A stretch of 64,000 nt of DNA from DATKAS01 sp963773315 (GCA_963773315.1 CAVZAF010000005.1:806001-870000), one strand, 5' to 3'; numbered from the stretch's first letter, positions 53,644 through 62,631 are shown. Program-made: numbers and translations. The notes: generated from the sequence alone by a model not told the origin.

Positions 53644-54137
53644 GAGTCGTCTCTCGCCGCAGCCAGACCCTCGATCACCTCGACGTTCGGCAGTGACGCG
53701 AGGGTCGCGGGGGTCATCCGGAGCTTCGTAGAGCGGTCGCCTCCCCCGAGGACGATCGACGCCGGCTTCATCACCGCTGCGTCGACCCAGATGGAGATGG
53801 CGTCGGGCAGCGCGACCGGCGTGACACCGCCGATGAGCATCCCGGTGAGGTCCTTCGTCTCGTCGGCCGACGCGAACGACGCCTTCTTCACTCCGAGCCG
53901 CTGTCGCACCGCGCCGTTCACGTCGAGCCGAGTCGTCGCCAGCACCACACACGCGACATAGCGACGTGGATCGGACTTGCCGACGACGAGGATCGTGTTC
54001 GCGGACTCATCGGGAGAGATGCTGTACTTCTCGCAGAACGCGGCCGTGTCGGCGAAGTCGGGGTCGCACTCCATGACCTCGTACTCGGCGCCGCGTGCGT
54101 CGAGCGCGGCAGTGACCGACGCGTGAGGACCGCTCAC
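53640..54137 (-). CDS. YbaK/EbsC-family aminoacyl-tRNA deacylase
   Basis: A 165-aa protein of the YbaK/ProX editing fold, which hydrolyses mischarged tRNA (commonly Cys- or Ala-tRNAPro). Seen: SANTILVVGKSDP, VLATTRLDVNGAVRQRLGVKKASFA with the conserved Lys region, and LIGGVTPVALPDAISIWVD. The GTG at 54137 overlaps the thpR stop (GTGA). End of the rimO-pgsA-cinA-thpR operon. Exact editing specificity is unknown. Confidence 0.85.
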   Translation of the reverse strand: MSGPHASVTAALDARGAEYEVMECDPDFADTAAFCEKYSISPDESANTILVVGKSDPRRYVACVVLATTRLDVNGAVRQRLGVKKASFASADETKDLTGMLIGGVTPVALPDAISIWVDAAVMKPASIVLGGGDRSTKLRMTPATLASLPNVEVIEGLAAARDDS

Positions 54138-54631
54138 GACTCGAGCGGCCACGTGGCCACGGTCTCGTAGCGGGCAGGGCCGCCTCCCAGGTGACTGCGC
54201 ACGAGGGCGAACGTAGCAACCGTCCAGGTGCGGGCCTGCAGGGGGGTCAGCGGCGGCTGGGCTCGGCCCTCGACGCGGGCGAGCGTGACGTGGCCGCGGA
54301 AGCTCCGGTGGTCGGGCGAACGTCCGAGGCCGGCAGTCGCGGCGACGACTGCGGCCGCGACGTCCTCGAGACCGCGCACGTGCACGCAGAGCACGCCACG
54401 GCCGAGTCGCTGCGTGCGGGGCGCGAGCTCGACCTCGGTCGCTGCGGCGCGGACACCTCCAAGCGCGGCGCTCACGGCGTCCACCTCCGCGTCGCCCAAG
54501 AAGCGGAGCGTGACATGCCACTGCGCACGGCTCGTCCACCGAACTCCGGGAAGCGTGGGACGGGGCAATCCCTCGAGCATGTCGAGCACGTCGTCGGGAG
54601 GCCACACCGCGACGAAGAGCCGCTCGCTCAG
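54134..54631 (-). CDS. thpR: RNA 2',3'-cyclic phosphodiesterase (2'-5' RNA ligase family)
   Basis: A 165-aa LigT/ThpR protein with both HxT motifs: HVTLRFLG and HVTLARVEG. N-terminus LFVAVWPPDDV is family-typical. No ATG, GTG or TTG is found before it; a CTG at 54631 that overlaps the cinA stop as CTGA is the likely start, matching the case of miaA. It opens 2',3'-cyclic phosphates in vitro; its cellular role is poorly known. Confidence 0.88.
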   Translation of the reverse strand: MSERLFVAVWPPDDVLDMLEGLPRPTLPGVRWTSRAQWHVTLRFLGDAEVDAVSAALGGVRAAATEVELAPRTQRLGRGVLCVHVRGLEDVAAAVVAATAGLGRSPDHRSFRGHVTLARVEGRAQPPLTPLQARTWTVATFALVRSHLGGGPARYETVATWPLES

Positions 54632-55881
54632 ACCGCGCCCGCCCGGTCGAGAAGCCGAAGCCGCAGCATGTTGAGCGACGAGATCACCGCGAACTGACGC
54701 ATCTGGTCGCGGTCGCCCGGCAGGCGGAGATGCGCCGCCTCGGACACGCCGTCGATGCAGAGCCCGACGAACAACGTGCCGACGGGCTGCCCATCCTGTT
54801 CGGTCGGTCCGGCCACGCCGGTGAGGGCGAGCCCGACGTCCGCGTCGAGCACACGACAGGCGCCTTCGGCCATCGCGATCGCAGCCTCCTCGCTGACGAC
54901 CGGCCCGTCCGGCACACCGAGGACAATCTGCTTCACCTCGGTCGCGTACGACACCACCGAGCCCTTGAAGACGTCGGACGCGCCTGGCACCGACGTGATC
55001 CGCGCGGCAACCAGCCCTCCGGTCACCGACTCGGCGAGCGCGAGCGACCGTCCCTGCCGGCGCAGGAGGTCGAGCACCGCGCTCTCCATCGTCTCGTCGT
55101 CGACACCGAACACGAGCGGCCCGAGCTCGGATCGCACCGTCTCCTCTTCGGCCGCGAGCACCTTCGCCGCGGCGTCCTCTGTCTCGGCCTTGGCGGTGAG
55201 CCGCACCTTCAACCCCTCGATGCCGCTCGCAAGGAACGCGAGCGTCGGGTTGCCGATCTCGTCCAAGCGCTCGATCAGCGGCGCGAGGGTCTCGGCCAGG
55301 CCCGACTCGCTGTCCCCCCAAGTGCGCAAGGTGCGACTGACGATCACGGCGGTCTCGCCTGACCGCTCTCGGAGGTCGGGGATGATCGCGCGCTCCAGCA
55401 TCTCCTTCATCTCGTGGGGCACGCCGGGCACCGCGTAGACGACCTTGTCGCCGACCGGGCAGATGAGCCCCGGCGCGGTGCCCCTCACCTGCGAGATGAC
55501 AGTGGCGCCCAGGGGCACGTCGGCCTGGCGGAGGTTGTTGTCGGCCATGCGCCGGCCTCGGCTCGCGAACATCTGCGTGATCCGGTCGGCGATGTCGTCG
55601 TGACGCACCAAGTCGACGCCCATGACCTCGGCGATGCACTCGCGGGTGATGTCGTCATGTGTCGGGCCGAGCCCACCGCACACGATCACCGCGTCGCTGC
55701 GGTCGAGCGCGAGTCGGAGCACTGAGACGATCCGGGCACGGTTGTCCCCGACCTTGGTCTGGAAGTGCGAGTCGATGCCGGCCAGTGCGAGGTGCTCACC
55801 GATCCATGACGAGTTCGTGTCGACGACCTGCCCGAGCAGCAGCTCGGTGCCAACGGCGACGACCTCACAGCGCAGGCTCAC
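54628..55881 (-). CDS. cinA: CinA competence/damage-inducible protein (nicotinamide-nucleotide amidase)
   Basis: A 417-aa two-domain protein. The N-terminal MoaB/MPTBD domain has VAVGTELLLGQVVDTNSSW and VCGGLGPTHDDITRE; the C-terminal CinA amidase domain has AESVTGGLVAARITSVPGAS and ALTGVAGPTEQDGQPVGT. GTG start overlaps the pgsA stop. The domain hydrolyses NMN to NaMN in NAD salvage. In many actinobacteria recA follows this gene, but here recA is over 32 kb away. Confidence 0.95.
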   Translation of the reverse strand: MSLRCEVVAVGTELLLGQVVDTNSSWIGEHLALAGIDSHFQTKVGDNRARIVSVLRLALDRSDAVIVCGGLGPTHDDITRECIAEVMGVDLVRHDDIADRITQMFASRGRRMADNNLRQADVPLGATVISQVRGTAPGLICPVGDKVVYAVPGVPHEMKEMLERAIIPDLRERSGETAVIVSRTLRTWGDSESGLAETLAPLIERLDEIGNPTLAFLASGIEGLKVRLTAKAETEDAAAKVLAAEEETVRSELGPLVFGVDDETMESAVLDLLRRQGRSLALAESVTGGLVAARITSVPGASDVFKGSVVSYATEVKQIVLGVPDGPVVSEEAAIAMAEGACRVLDADVGLALTGVAGPTEQDGQPVGTLFVGLCIDGVSEAAHLRLPGDRDQMRQFAVISSLNMLRLRLLDRAGAV

Positions 55882-56435
55882 GCGAGCTGCGCGCGGGCGA
55901 CTCGGCGCGAGTCGAGCAGGTACTGCGCGCCTGTGAGCAACGTGAGCACGACGGCGATCCAGAGGAAGGTGTTGAACAGCCAGCGGGCGTCAGCGGACCA
56001 TGGCAGCAGCGCGAACCCGACTGCGAACTGCTGGCATACGGTCTTGACCTTCGCGCCGCGACGTGCCGGAATCGTGATGCCCTGACGGCCCGCCATGCTG
56101 CGGTACATGCTGATCGCGATCTCGCGAGCGGCGATCAGCGCGACCGGCAGCCACCAGAACACGTCCTGCTTGACCAGCGCGAGCATCGCGCCGAGGACGA
56201 GCACCTTGTCGGCGAGCGGGTCGAGGAAGGCGCCCGATCGCGTCGTGCCGTGCCGCCACGCGAGGAACCCGTCGATGCCATCGGTGGCGCAGAGGACGAA
56301 CCAAAGGATGAACGCCGGCCACGAACCTTCGGTGCCGTCGATCATCACGAAGAGGAACGGCGCCGCGAGCAGACGTCCGACGGTCACGCCGTTGGCCGGA
56401 GTCGCCAGCGCCGACGGACCGAAGCTCGTCGCCAT
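55878..56435 (-). CDS. pgsA: CDP-alcohol phosphatidyltransferase (PgsA)
   Basis: Makes phosphatidylglycerol phosphate from CDP-diacylglycerol. The 185-aa membrane protein has about five helices and the active-site segment ATDGIDGFLAWRHGTTRSG followed by AFLDPLADK, which supplies the metal Asp residues. The usual DG-x2-AR reads DGFLAW here, and the loop to the Gly is one residue short; both departures are seen in the sequence without any frame problem. ATG at 56435 lies 2 nt after the corrected rimO stop. Confidence 0.9.
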   Translation of the reverse strand: MATSFGPSALATPANGVTVGRLLAAPFLFVMIDGTEGSWPAFILWFVLCATDGIDGFLAWRHGTTRSGAFLDPLADKVLVLGAMLALVKQDVFWWLPVALIAAREIAISMYRSMAGRQGITIPARRGAKVKTVCQQFAVGFALLPWSADARWLFNTFLWIAVVLTLLTGAQYLLDSRRVARAQLA

Positions 56436-56437
56436 GT

Positions 56438-57690
56438 TCAGGCCGCTCGGTCGGCGACGAGGTCGGGCCCCATCGCCCCTGAGATCGTGACCGTCGCGAA
56501 TCCACCGACGGCGAGCGACTGCGGCACCTCGATGATCCCGTCGATCTCGGGTGCCTCACGGTGGCTCCCGCGACGCCTCGAGCGTCGACCAGGACTTCGA
56601 CCGTCGAGCCGATCAGCGCCTCGCGCTTGCGCGCGGTGATGTCGTCTTGCATCGATCGCAGCTCGCCGAGGCGCTCAGCGACGAGCCCGGACTCGACATG
56701 CCCATCGAGATCGGCGGCGTACGTGCCGTCCTCGCGCGAGAACGCGAAGAAGCCACACCAGTCGAGCTGGGCGCGCTCGACGAACGAGAGCAGCTGATCG
56801 TGATCGCCCTCGGTCTCACCCGGGTAGCCCACGATGAAGTTGGTGCGGAACGCGGCATCGGAACGACGTGCCCGGATGTCGTCGATCCGCCGCAGGAACC
56901 GCTCACCATCGCCCCACCGGCGCATCCGCCGGAGCAGCGGCTTCGACACGTGCTGCAGCGAGAGGTCGAAGTACGGCACCGGCCCGTTGCACATCACGTC
57001 GATCAGACCATCGGAGAGGTCAGAGGGATACAAGTAGAGGAGACGTACCCACGGGACCGCCGCGGCGACCTTCTCGACCAGCGGCACGATCGAACCCGCG
57101 CCCAGGTCAGCGACGTCCTTGCCGTACGACGCCAAGTCCTGCGCGACGAGCACGATCTCCTGCGCGCCGAGCTGGTCGACCTCGGCCAGGATCGACTCGG
57201 GGGTGCGGCTGCGCTGCGGACCACGGAAGGTGGGGATCGCGCAGAAGCCGCAGGTGCGGTCGCAGCCCTCGGCGATCTTCACGTATGCCCACGGCGCGGT
57301 CGCGGGTGGCCGGGGCAGGTTGAGGAGATCGAGCTCGGGGACTCGCGTGCCGCCGGGCTTCTTGCCGAGCGTCACCGGCACGCCGAAGCCGCTCACCGCG
57401 TCGACCTCGGGGAGCGCAGCCGCGAGCTCGTCGCCGTACCGCTCGGCCATGCATCCAGTGACCACGACCCGCGCTCCGGGCCGCTTCGCCGCCGAGAGCG
57501 TCAAGATCGTGTCGATCGACTCCTGGCGCGCCTCTTCGATGAACGCGCACGTGTTGATGACGAGGAGGTCGGCGTCAGCTGCCGAGTCGGTGGCCGTCAT
57601 GCCGTCTTTGAGGAGGGTGCCCACGATCTTGTCGGAGTCGACCTGGTTCTTCGGGCAGCCCAAGGTCTCGATGTAGAACCGCTGGGCCAT
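56438..57690 (-). CDS. rimO: Ribosomal protein S12 methylthiotransferase RimO (frameshift near 3' end)
   Basis: Radical-SAM methylthiotransferase acting on uS12 Asp. The 417-aa corrected protein has IETLGCPKNQVDSD, VINTCAFIEEAR and VVTGCMAERYG cluster cysteines, the intact radical-SAM motif GCDRTCGFCAIP and a C-terminal TRAM domain. One base is missing from the CCC run at 56567-56569; adding it gives VAGSHREAPEIDG and the TGA at 56438-56440. ATG at 57690. The symbol rests on the LGCPKNxVDS signature. Confidence 0.93.
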
Positions 57691-57699
57691 GCGGTCAGG

Positions 57700-58563
57700 C
57701 TACTTCGCGGGCTTCACCCCTGGTCTGGGCATCCCGCTCACGACGTCCAGTGCGGACCGGACGTCGGTCATCGGCAGATCGGAAAACCAGCCTCGGGCGG
57801 CTGCTGCATCGAAGGTCATGTCGATCGTGTCCATCGCGATCGCCGCGCTCGCTTGGCGGCTGAGAGGCGCCATCGCGCGGAGCAGGCTCCGCGGCACGTG
57901 ACGGACCTTCGCCGGACGTCCCCGAACTGCCGCGAGGACCGCGGCGAGCTCGTTGAACGTCAGGTTCTGCGGGCCGCCGACCTCGAGGACCTGACCGCGA
58001 AGGCTCGGGTCGACAACCGCCCGTTCCACGACGTCGGCGACGTCGCCTACCGACACGAAGTTGATCGGGTTCGTGCCGCGTCCGAACACGATCGGCTTCC
58101 GCATGATCTCGGCCCAGAGCTCGACGAACGCCGTCGAGCGCACGATCGTCCAACCCACCGCGCTGGCGCGGAGGTGCATCTCCGCGTCGTGCTTGGCGCG
58201 AAAGAGCTCCATCGGATGGTCGTCGGCGGCGCCGACGGTCGACAGCAGCACGACGTCGGCTCGAGCACCAGCGGCGGCGTTCACGAGGTTCGCGTTGCCG
58301 TCTCGGTCGACCGATGCCGGCGTCACCCGACCGGGTCCTGCGAAGCCCTGAACCGCAGACACGACGACCGTGGCCCCTTCCACGGCACGCTCGAGGCTCG
58401 CCGCGTCCCGAACGTCTCCCTCGACGATGTCGATCGCCGCGTCGCCGAGGTGGCGGGCTCGGCTCGGATCGCGGGTGAGCACGCGCACCTCGAGGCCACG
58501 GTCGGCAAGCCGCTTCACAACCAGCGTTCCGAGCCGACCACTGCCGCCAGCGACGAGGATCAT
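57700..58563 (-). CDS. NAD(P)-binding NmrA/atypical SDR protein
   Basis: A 287-aa extended-SDR-like protein. The N-terminal Rossmann motif is ILVAGGSGRLGTLVVKRLA; then VVVSAVQGFAGPG, ST and W-T-I-V-R-S in VGWTIVRSTAF, and a partner-domain end. It lacks the usual SDR Tyr-x3-Lys, as in NmrA-type sensors and quinone reductases. The ATG at 58563 touches the SnoaL-like gene's stop (TGATG), so both are one transcript. It could reduce a quinone or sense redox state. Confidence 0.85.
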   Translation of the reverse strand: MILVAGGSGRLGTLVVKRLADRGLEVRVLTRDPSRARHLGDAAIDIVEGDVRDAASLERAVEGATVVVSAVQGFAGPGRVTPASVDRDGNANLVNAAAGARADVVLLSTVGAADDHPMELFRAKHDAEMHLRASAVGWTIVRSTAFVELWAEIMRKPIVFGRGTNPINFVSVGDVADVVERAVVDPSLRGQVLEVGGPQNLTFNELAAVLAAVRGRPAKVRHVPRSLLRAMAPLSRQASAAIAMDTIDMTFDAAAARGWFSDLPMTDVRSALDVVSGMPRPGVKPAK

Positions 58564-58970
58564 CAGCGGACCACCTGTTGTCTCACGGCGTCGTCGACGG
58601 TGCCGGCGTCGTCGACGACTGGTTCCAGGTAGAAGCGGGCCCAGTGCGCGACACCGTCGCCTGCACCGAACACGATGACGCCGCGCATCAGATGCGCAGT
58701 GCCGTCGCGACGCGTACCCGTCATCTCCCACTCGGTCCACGCTGTCTCGGCGTCGAACGCAGAGCGGACGACTTGGGCATGGAGGTCAGGCACGAACGCG
58801 AAGATCTGAGTCCAATTGCGGCGCACTTGCTCGCGTCCGCGAAAGCCCCGCGCGGGATGCAGTGGCGTCTCGTTCTCGTAGTCCTCCGCGAAGCACGCAG
58901 CCACGGCGTCGACATCGTGGTCGTTCGTCGCTTGTTGCAGCCGCTCGACCAACATCTGTGGTCCGTCCAT
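58563..58970 (-). CDS. SnoaL-like (NTF2-fold) protein
   Basis: A 135-aa protein of the polyketide-cyclase-like SnoaL fold: QATNDHDVDAVAACFAEDYENETPLHPAR, shown here in its core DHDVDAVAACFAEDYENE; RGREQVRRNWTQIFAF and WTEWEMTGTRRDG. Such proteins bind or isomerise small molecules; the substrate is unknown. The ATG at 58970 lies 27 bp from the TetR operator. It is divergent from that TetR gene and is therefore its likely target, together with the NmrA gene. Confidence 0.8.
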   Translation of the reverse strand: MDGPQMLVERLQQATNDHDVDAVAACFAEDYENETPLHPARGFRGREQVRRNWTQIFAFVPDLHAQVVRSAFDAETAWTEWEMTGTRRDGTAHLMRGVIVFGAGDGVAHWARFYLEPVVDDAGTVDDAVRQQVVR

Positions 58971-58997
58971 GTGGGCTCCGATGCTCGACAGACTTCG

Positions 58998-59013
58998 TTC
59001 TAGTTCACTAGAA
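58998..59013. promoter_or_regulatory. TetR operator (TTCTAGT palindrome)
   Basis: TTCTAGT-TC-ACTAGAA: perfect 7-bp arms around 2 bases. It lies between the divergent SnoaL-like gene and the TetR gene, 3 bp before the latter's ATG, and is strikingly AT-rich for this DNA. A repressor bound here would block both genes. Confidence 0.65.
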
Positions 59014-59016
59014 TCA

Positions 59017-59672
59017 ATGTCTACTATGGCCCCTCGCGCCCACGCCGTCAAGCAGAAGCGGCCATACGACGCCACTCGGCGTCAGCAGCAGGCTCGACAG
59101 AACCGCGACAAGGTCATCGACGCGGCCGAGCGGCGGTTCCTCCGTGACGGATACGGCACGACGACGATCGCGGCCATCGCCGACGACGCCGGTGTCCATG
59201 CGGACACGGTGTACAAGGCCTTCGGCGGGAAGCCCGGCCTCGTCCGTGCCATTCCGCGCGGGCGCTCGAAGGCGAAGGACCAGTGCCCGCAGAGAAGCGA
59301 TCGGACGACCTTCAGGCCCGCGAGCCCGATGGCCGACGGGTCATCGAGGGCTGGGGCGCCCTGACCCTCGAGGTCGCGCCTCGTGTCGCGCCCATCCTCC
59401 TGCTCATACGGGCTGCAGCCGCGAGCGACCCCGAGGTCATGGCGTTGCTCGCAGAGATGGATGCCGACCGGCTGCGCCGTATGACCGCCAACGCCCGACG
59501 CCTTCGAGACGCCGGACACCTCCGTCCAGGCGTCACGGTCGCGCGCGCGGCTGACGTGCTGTGGACCTACAGCTCACCCGAGCTCTACGAGCTGCTCGTG
59601 CTCCGTCGTGGCTGGGCTCCCGCCCGGTTCGGTCGCTTCATCGTCGACGCGATGATCGACGCGCTCCTCTGA
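59017..59672 (+). CDS. TetR-family regulator (one frameshift)
   Basis: A 218-aa regulator after correction. DNA-binding part: NRDKVIDAAERRFLRDGYG and AIADDAGVHADTVYKAFGGK. The frame breaks in the GGG at 59260-59262; adding one G gives AIPRGALEGEGPVPAEKR and joins the ligand domain (VAPILLLIRAAAASDPEV, VLWTYSSPELYELLVLRRGW). The C-terminal WTYSSPELYELLV block is usual for actinobacterial TetR proteins. Divergent from the SnoaL/NmrA pair with a palindromic operator between. Confidence 0.85.
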
Positions 59673-59749
59673 ACACGCCGCGACACCCCTGTGCTGCCGC
59701 GCGGAACAGGGTGGTGGCCTCGAATGGGGCTGCGTTGTCAACTCGACTC

Positions 59750-60697
59750 ATGGCTCAGAAGCTGAAGCTGTCGAAGCAGGTCAACGAGCGGCCGCTCGAG
59801 GAGTGGGCTCCGATCGCGGTCGAGTTCCTCGGCGCCGAGTCGGTGATCATCAAGGGCAAGCGGTGGAACCACCACGTCATCCACAAGGGTGACGGCCCGC
59901 CCGTGCTGATGTACCACGGCATCGGTGGGCACGCTGAGACCTACGCCCGCACCCTCCCCGCCATCGCAGCCGCGGGATACCACGTGTACGCGGTCGACGC
60001 CCTTTACCACGGCTACAGCTCGAAACCAGACCTGAAGGACCGAGCCGAGATGGCCGTGAACCAGGTCGATGGAGTCGTCGATCTGATCGAGGCACTCGGC
60101 TACGAGTGGGCCCACTTCGAGGGCGAGTCGATGGGCGCCATGATCGGCACCGAGTTCGGGCTCAAGTACCCGGAGCACGCGGGCAAGATCATCCTCAACG
60201 GGTTCGGCATGGTGAAGACCGATCGCCCGATGATGGACTTCACGCCCTCCCCCGGCCCCCCGATGCAGGACCTGTTCCCGCTGTCGGTCGCGGCGGTCAC
60301 CGACCCGAGCTACGACAACGTGGCGAAGCGGCTGCACTGGCTCGTCAAGGAGCCCGACCGCATCACACCCGAGATGGTGCTGCTGCGGCAACGGCTGTAC
60401 CGCGATCCCGACATCAACCGCACGATGCGTCAGGTCTTCGGCGTGGGTCAGCCACCGCCCGACTTCGTGCAGATGCTCGCTCACGCGCGACCCGAGTCAG
60501 AGGTGCGCGACAGCTGGAAGCCCGAGGCGCTCGTGCTCTGGGGCGACCACAACCCCGGGCAGGGCCCGGAGTATGGCGACTACTGCGCGGACATCATCGG
60601 CGCCAAGTTCTACGAGTTCGTCGACGCCGGCCACTGGCCCCAGTGGGAGAAGCCCGACGAGTACTCGCAGGTGATCATCGACTTCCTCAACGCCTGA
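59750..60697 (+). CDS. Alpha/beta hydrolase, paralogue of the one at 22733
   Basis: A 315-aa hydrolase with YHGIGGHAETYARTL, nucleophile Ser in EGESMGAMIG, acid-region LVLWGDHNPGQGPEYG and His in VDAGHWPQWEKPDEY. It shares start, length and most motifs with the 22733 protein (KLKLSKQVNERPLEEW versus KLKNVPKAKPLDEW), showing duplication. Convergent with the type B beta subunit at 60708. Likely acts on a ring-cleavage product or CoA-linked intermediate. Confidence 0.85.
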   Translation: MAQKLKLSKQVNERPLEEWAPIAVEFLGAESVIIKGKRWNHHVIHKGDGPPVLMYHGIGGHAETYARTLPAIAAAGYHVYAVDALYHGYSSKPDLKDRAEMAVNQVDGVVDLIEALGYEWAHFEGESMGAMIGTEFGLKYPEHAGKIILNGFGMVKTDRPMMDFTPSPGPPMQDLFPLSVAAVTDPSYDNVAKRLHWLVKEPDRITPEMVLLRQRLYRDPDINRTMRQVFGVGQPPPDFVQMLAHARPESEVRDSWKPEALVLWGDHNPGQGPEYGDYCADIIGAKFYEFVDAGHWPQWEKPDEYSQVIIDFLNA

Positions 60698-60707
60698 GAG
60701 CGAGGGC

Positions 60708-61250
60708 TCAGAAGAAGCTGCTGAGGTTCTGCGAGAGCAGCAGCGTCTGCTCGAGGAAGATGTGACGCTTCGCGATGAGGAACGACGTGCCGTTGCGTCG
60801 CAGCACGTCCTTCCGTGAGCCGATCCAGGTGAGCTCTTCCGACTTCAGCCGCGTGCGATACAGGAGGAAGTTCGAACGCACGTCGAGCTCGTCGCCACGA
60901 TCCTCGGTCACGACGATGTTCGTGATGACGTGACGGGTGCGCGACGGCGGGTCCTCTGCCCACGCGGTGCCCGAGAGGATCTTCTTCACGCGAGCGTCGA
61001 GCAGCATCTTCGTGTCGTCGAAGAACGCCATCTGCCCCGGCTGGGTGAACTCCTTGTCGAGCTCACGCTTCGAGCGGGTGCGACGGATGGGCATGAAGTA
61101 GTGCGTGTCGTCGGTGAAGAGCGCGACCCAGTCCTCGAACTGACGGTCGTCGAGGAGGTTGGCCTCCTGGTAGTAGAAGCGCTCGACCTCGAACTGGGTC
61201 TGCATCTGCGACTGCACGTCGGCGGTCATCTCGATCTCGTCGATGGACAT
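60708..61250 (-). CDS. Ring-hydroxylating dioxygenase beta subunit (type B, copy 3)
   Basis: A 180-aa beta subunit: FEVERFYYQEANLLDDRQ, DDTHYFMPIRRTRSKRE, GTAWAEDPPSRTRHVITN, RTRLKSEELTWIGSRKDVL and LEQTLLLSQNLSSFF. The ATG at 61250 with GGGAG upstream is preferred over a GTG two codons earlier. It lies 10 nt after the alpha subunit's stop. Nearly the same pair order and spacing occur at 34607/35165 and 51721/53098. Confidence 0.93.
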   Translation of the reverse strand: MSIDEIEMTADVQSQMQTQFEVERFYYQEANLLDDRQFEDWVALFTDDTHYFMPIRRTRSKRELDKEFTQPGQMAFFDDTKMLLDARVKKILSGTAWAEDPPSRTRHVITNIVVTEDRGDELDVRSNFLLYRTRLKSEELTWIGSRKDVLRRNGTSFLIAKRHIFLEQTLLLSQNLSSFF

Positions 61251-61260
61251 GTGCACTCCC

Positions 61261-62631
61261 TCACATCACGTCCGGGGGCGTGGTCCGCGCCCGCAGCTCG
61301 TCCCAGGTGCACCCCGACATCCAGTGCTCCCACGCCGCGTACGTCCACAGCTGCGCGTGCTCGGTGGTGTTGCCGTCGATGTGCGCGAGACCGTGCTCCT
61401 TGAGCACCTTGCCGTTGCCGAGGTTCATCTTCAGGATCTGCGGCATCTTGCGGCTGTGGTAGCCCCTCGTCTGCATCGTGCTCTGAACCCAGTTCTCGCC
61501 GTCTTCCTGCTCGAGGAAGCCCGCGGGGCCGAACACGTGGTTCGCCATGCCGATCGCCATCGCCTGGTTCTCGGGAGGCATCTCGCGCGGCACGAGCGTG
61601 TACCACCAGATCTCGGTCTCGTTCGGGCTGCGCGGCACGCGCAACGCGAGCTGGAAGTTGGTGATCCAGGTGTTCGGGAAGATGTTCGGATGGCCGGCGA
61701 CCTGGCGGCCGACCGGGCCAAGCACCTCCATCGCCTCGGGCGTGTCGCGGAAGTCCTGCGAGAAGACCGCGGCCATGGGCCCGACGAGCAGCTGCTCGAT
61801 GCCGTCCCGGTTCGGGCCGCCGATCGCGTGGCCGTACTCGCCGATCACCACCATCGAGCCCATCGCGAGCGTGCGCTGGCCGGCGGCGGCATCGATGTCC
61901 TTTCCGTCGGGCGTCGTCGCGCCTCCGCTGTCGATGAACTTGCCATCCTCGGCGGGAAGGAGACCGAGGAGGCCGTTCGCAGACATGTGGGTGATCTGCG
62001 GGTGGTACCAGTCGAAGAGGTTGTCGACCGCGAACTTCCAGTTGCACGGGATCACGAACTTCTGGATGCCCGGCACGACCTCGAGATCGCCGCGCAGCGC
62101 GAGGAGATCGAGCGCGAGGCGCGAGGTCGACCCGAGGTAGTCGTGAAGCGATGGCGCTGACCGATCCATCGTGGCGAACACGAAGCCCTTGTAGGTGTCG
62201 AGCTGCGCGACCTCGCCGAGGCCGTGCTCGGAGCGGTCGAGCTGGTCGTGGTACAGCTCGGTCAGCCCGGGGACGCCGATCAGGTTGCCGGCGAGGTCGT
62301 ACGTCCACCCGTGGTAGGTGCACATGAAGACCTTCGTGTTGCCTTCCTCGGCGCGGCACACCGCGTTGCCACGATGGGCACAGGTGTTGAGGAGGCCCTT
62401 GATCGAGCCGTCCTTCTGCCGCACAACCAAGACGTTGTCGCGCCCGATCGGCGCTTCGAAGAAGTCACCGGCCTTCGGGATCTGGGTCTCATGGCACATG
62501 AACTGCCACGCTCTCCCGAAGATCAGCTCCATCTCCTGCTCGAAGATGTCCGGGTCGCTGAAGATCCGGCGATCGACCTCGCCTGTCTCGATCGATACGA
62601 GCTTGCCGACCCCGTCGAGTGTCAGTGACAT
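61261..62631 (-). CDS. Rieske dioxygenase alpha subunit 7 (type B)
   Basis: A 456-aa alpha: Rieske ligands in CAHRGNAVC and CTYHGWTYD, iron site VDNLFDWYHPQITH, insert EYGHAIGGP and FLEQEDGENWVQ. Intact frame. Its beta partner follows. It starts 48 bp from the divergent CoA-transferase gene, so the two may share a control region. Type B membership is clear from the conserved stretch VPGIQKFVIPCNWKFAVDN. Confidence 0.95.
   Translation of the reverse strand: MSLTLDGVGKLVSIETGEVDRRIFSDPDIFEQEMELIFGRAWQFMCHETQIPKAGDFFEAPIGRDNVLVVRQKDGSIKGLLNTCAHRGNAVCRAEEGNTKVFMCTYHGWTYDLAGNLIGVPGLTELYHDQLDRSEHGLGEVAQLDTYKGFVFATMDRSAPSLHDYLGSTSRLALDLLALRGDLEVVPGIQKFVIPCNWKFAVDNLFDWYHPQITHMSANGLLGLLPAEDGKFIDSGGATTPDGKDIDAAAGQRTLAMGSMVVIGEYGHAIGGPNRDGIEQLLVGPMAAVFSQDFRDTPEAMEVLGPVGRQVAGHPNIFPNTWITNFQLALRVPRSPNETEIWWYTLVPREMPPENQAMAIGMANHVFGPAGFLEQEDGENWVQSTMQTRGYHSRKMPQILKMNLGNGKVLKEHGLAHIDGNTTEHAQLWTYAAWEHWMSGCTWDELRARTTPPDVM

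Noticed and set aside
55990..56437. Long C-terminal extension of RimO across pgsA
   Set aside because: Result of the missing base at 56567-56569; the corrected TRAM domain ends at 56438.
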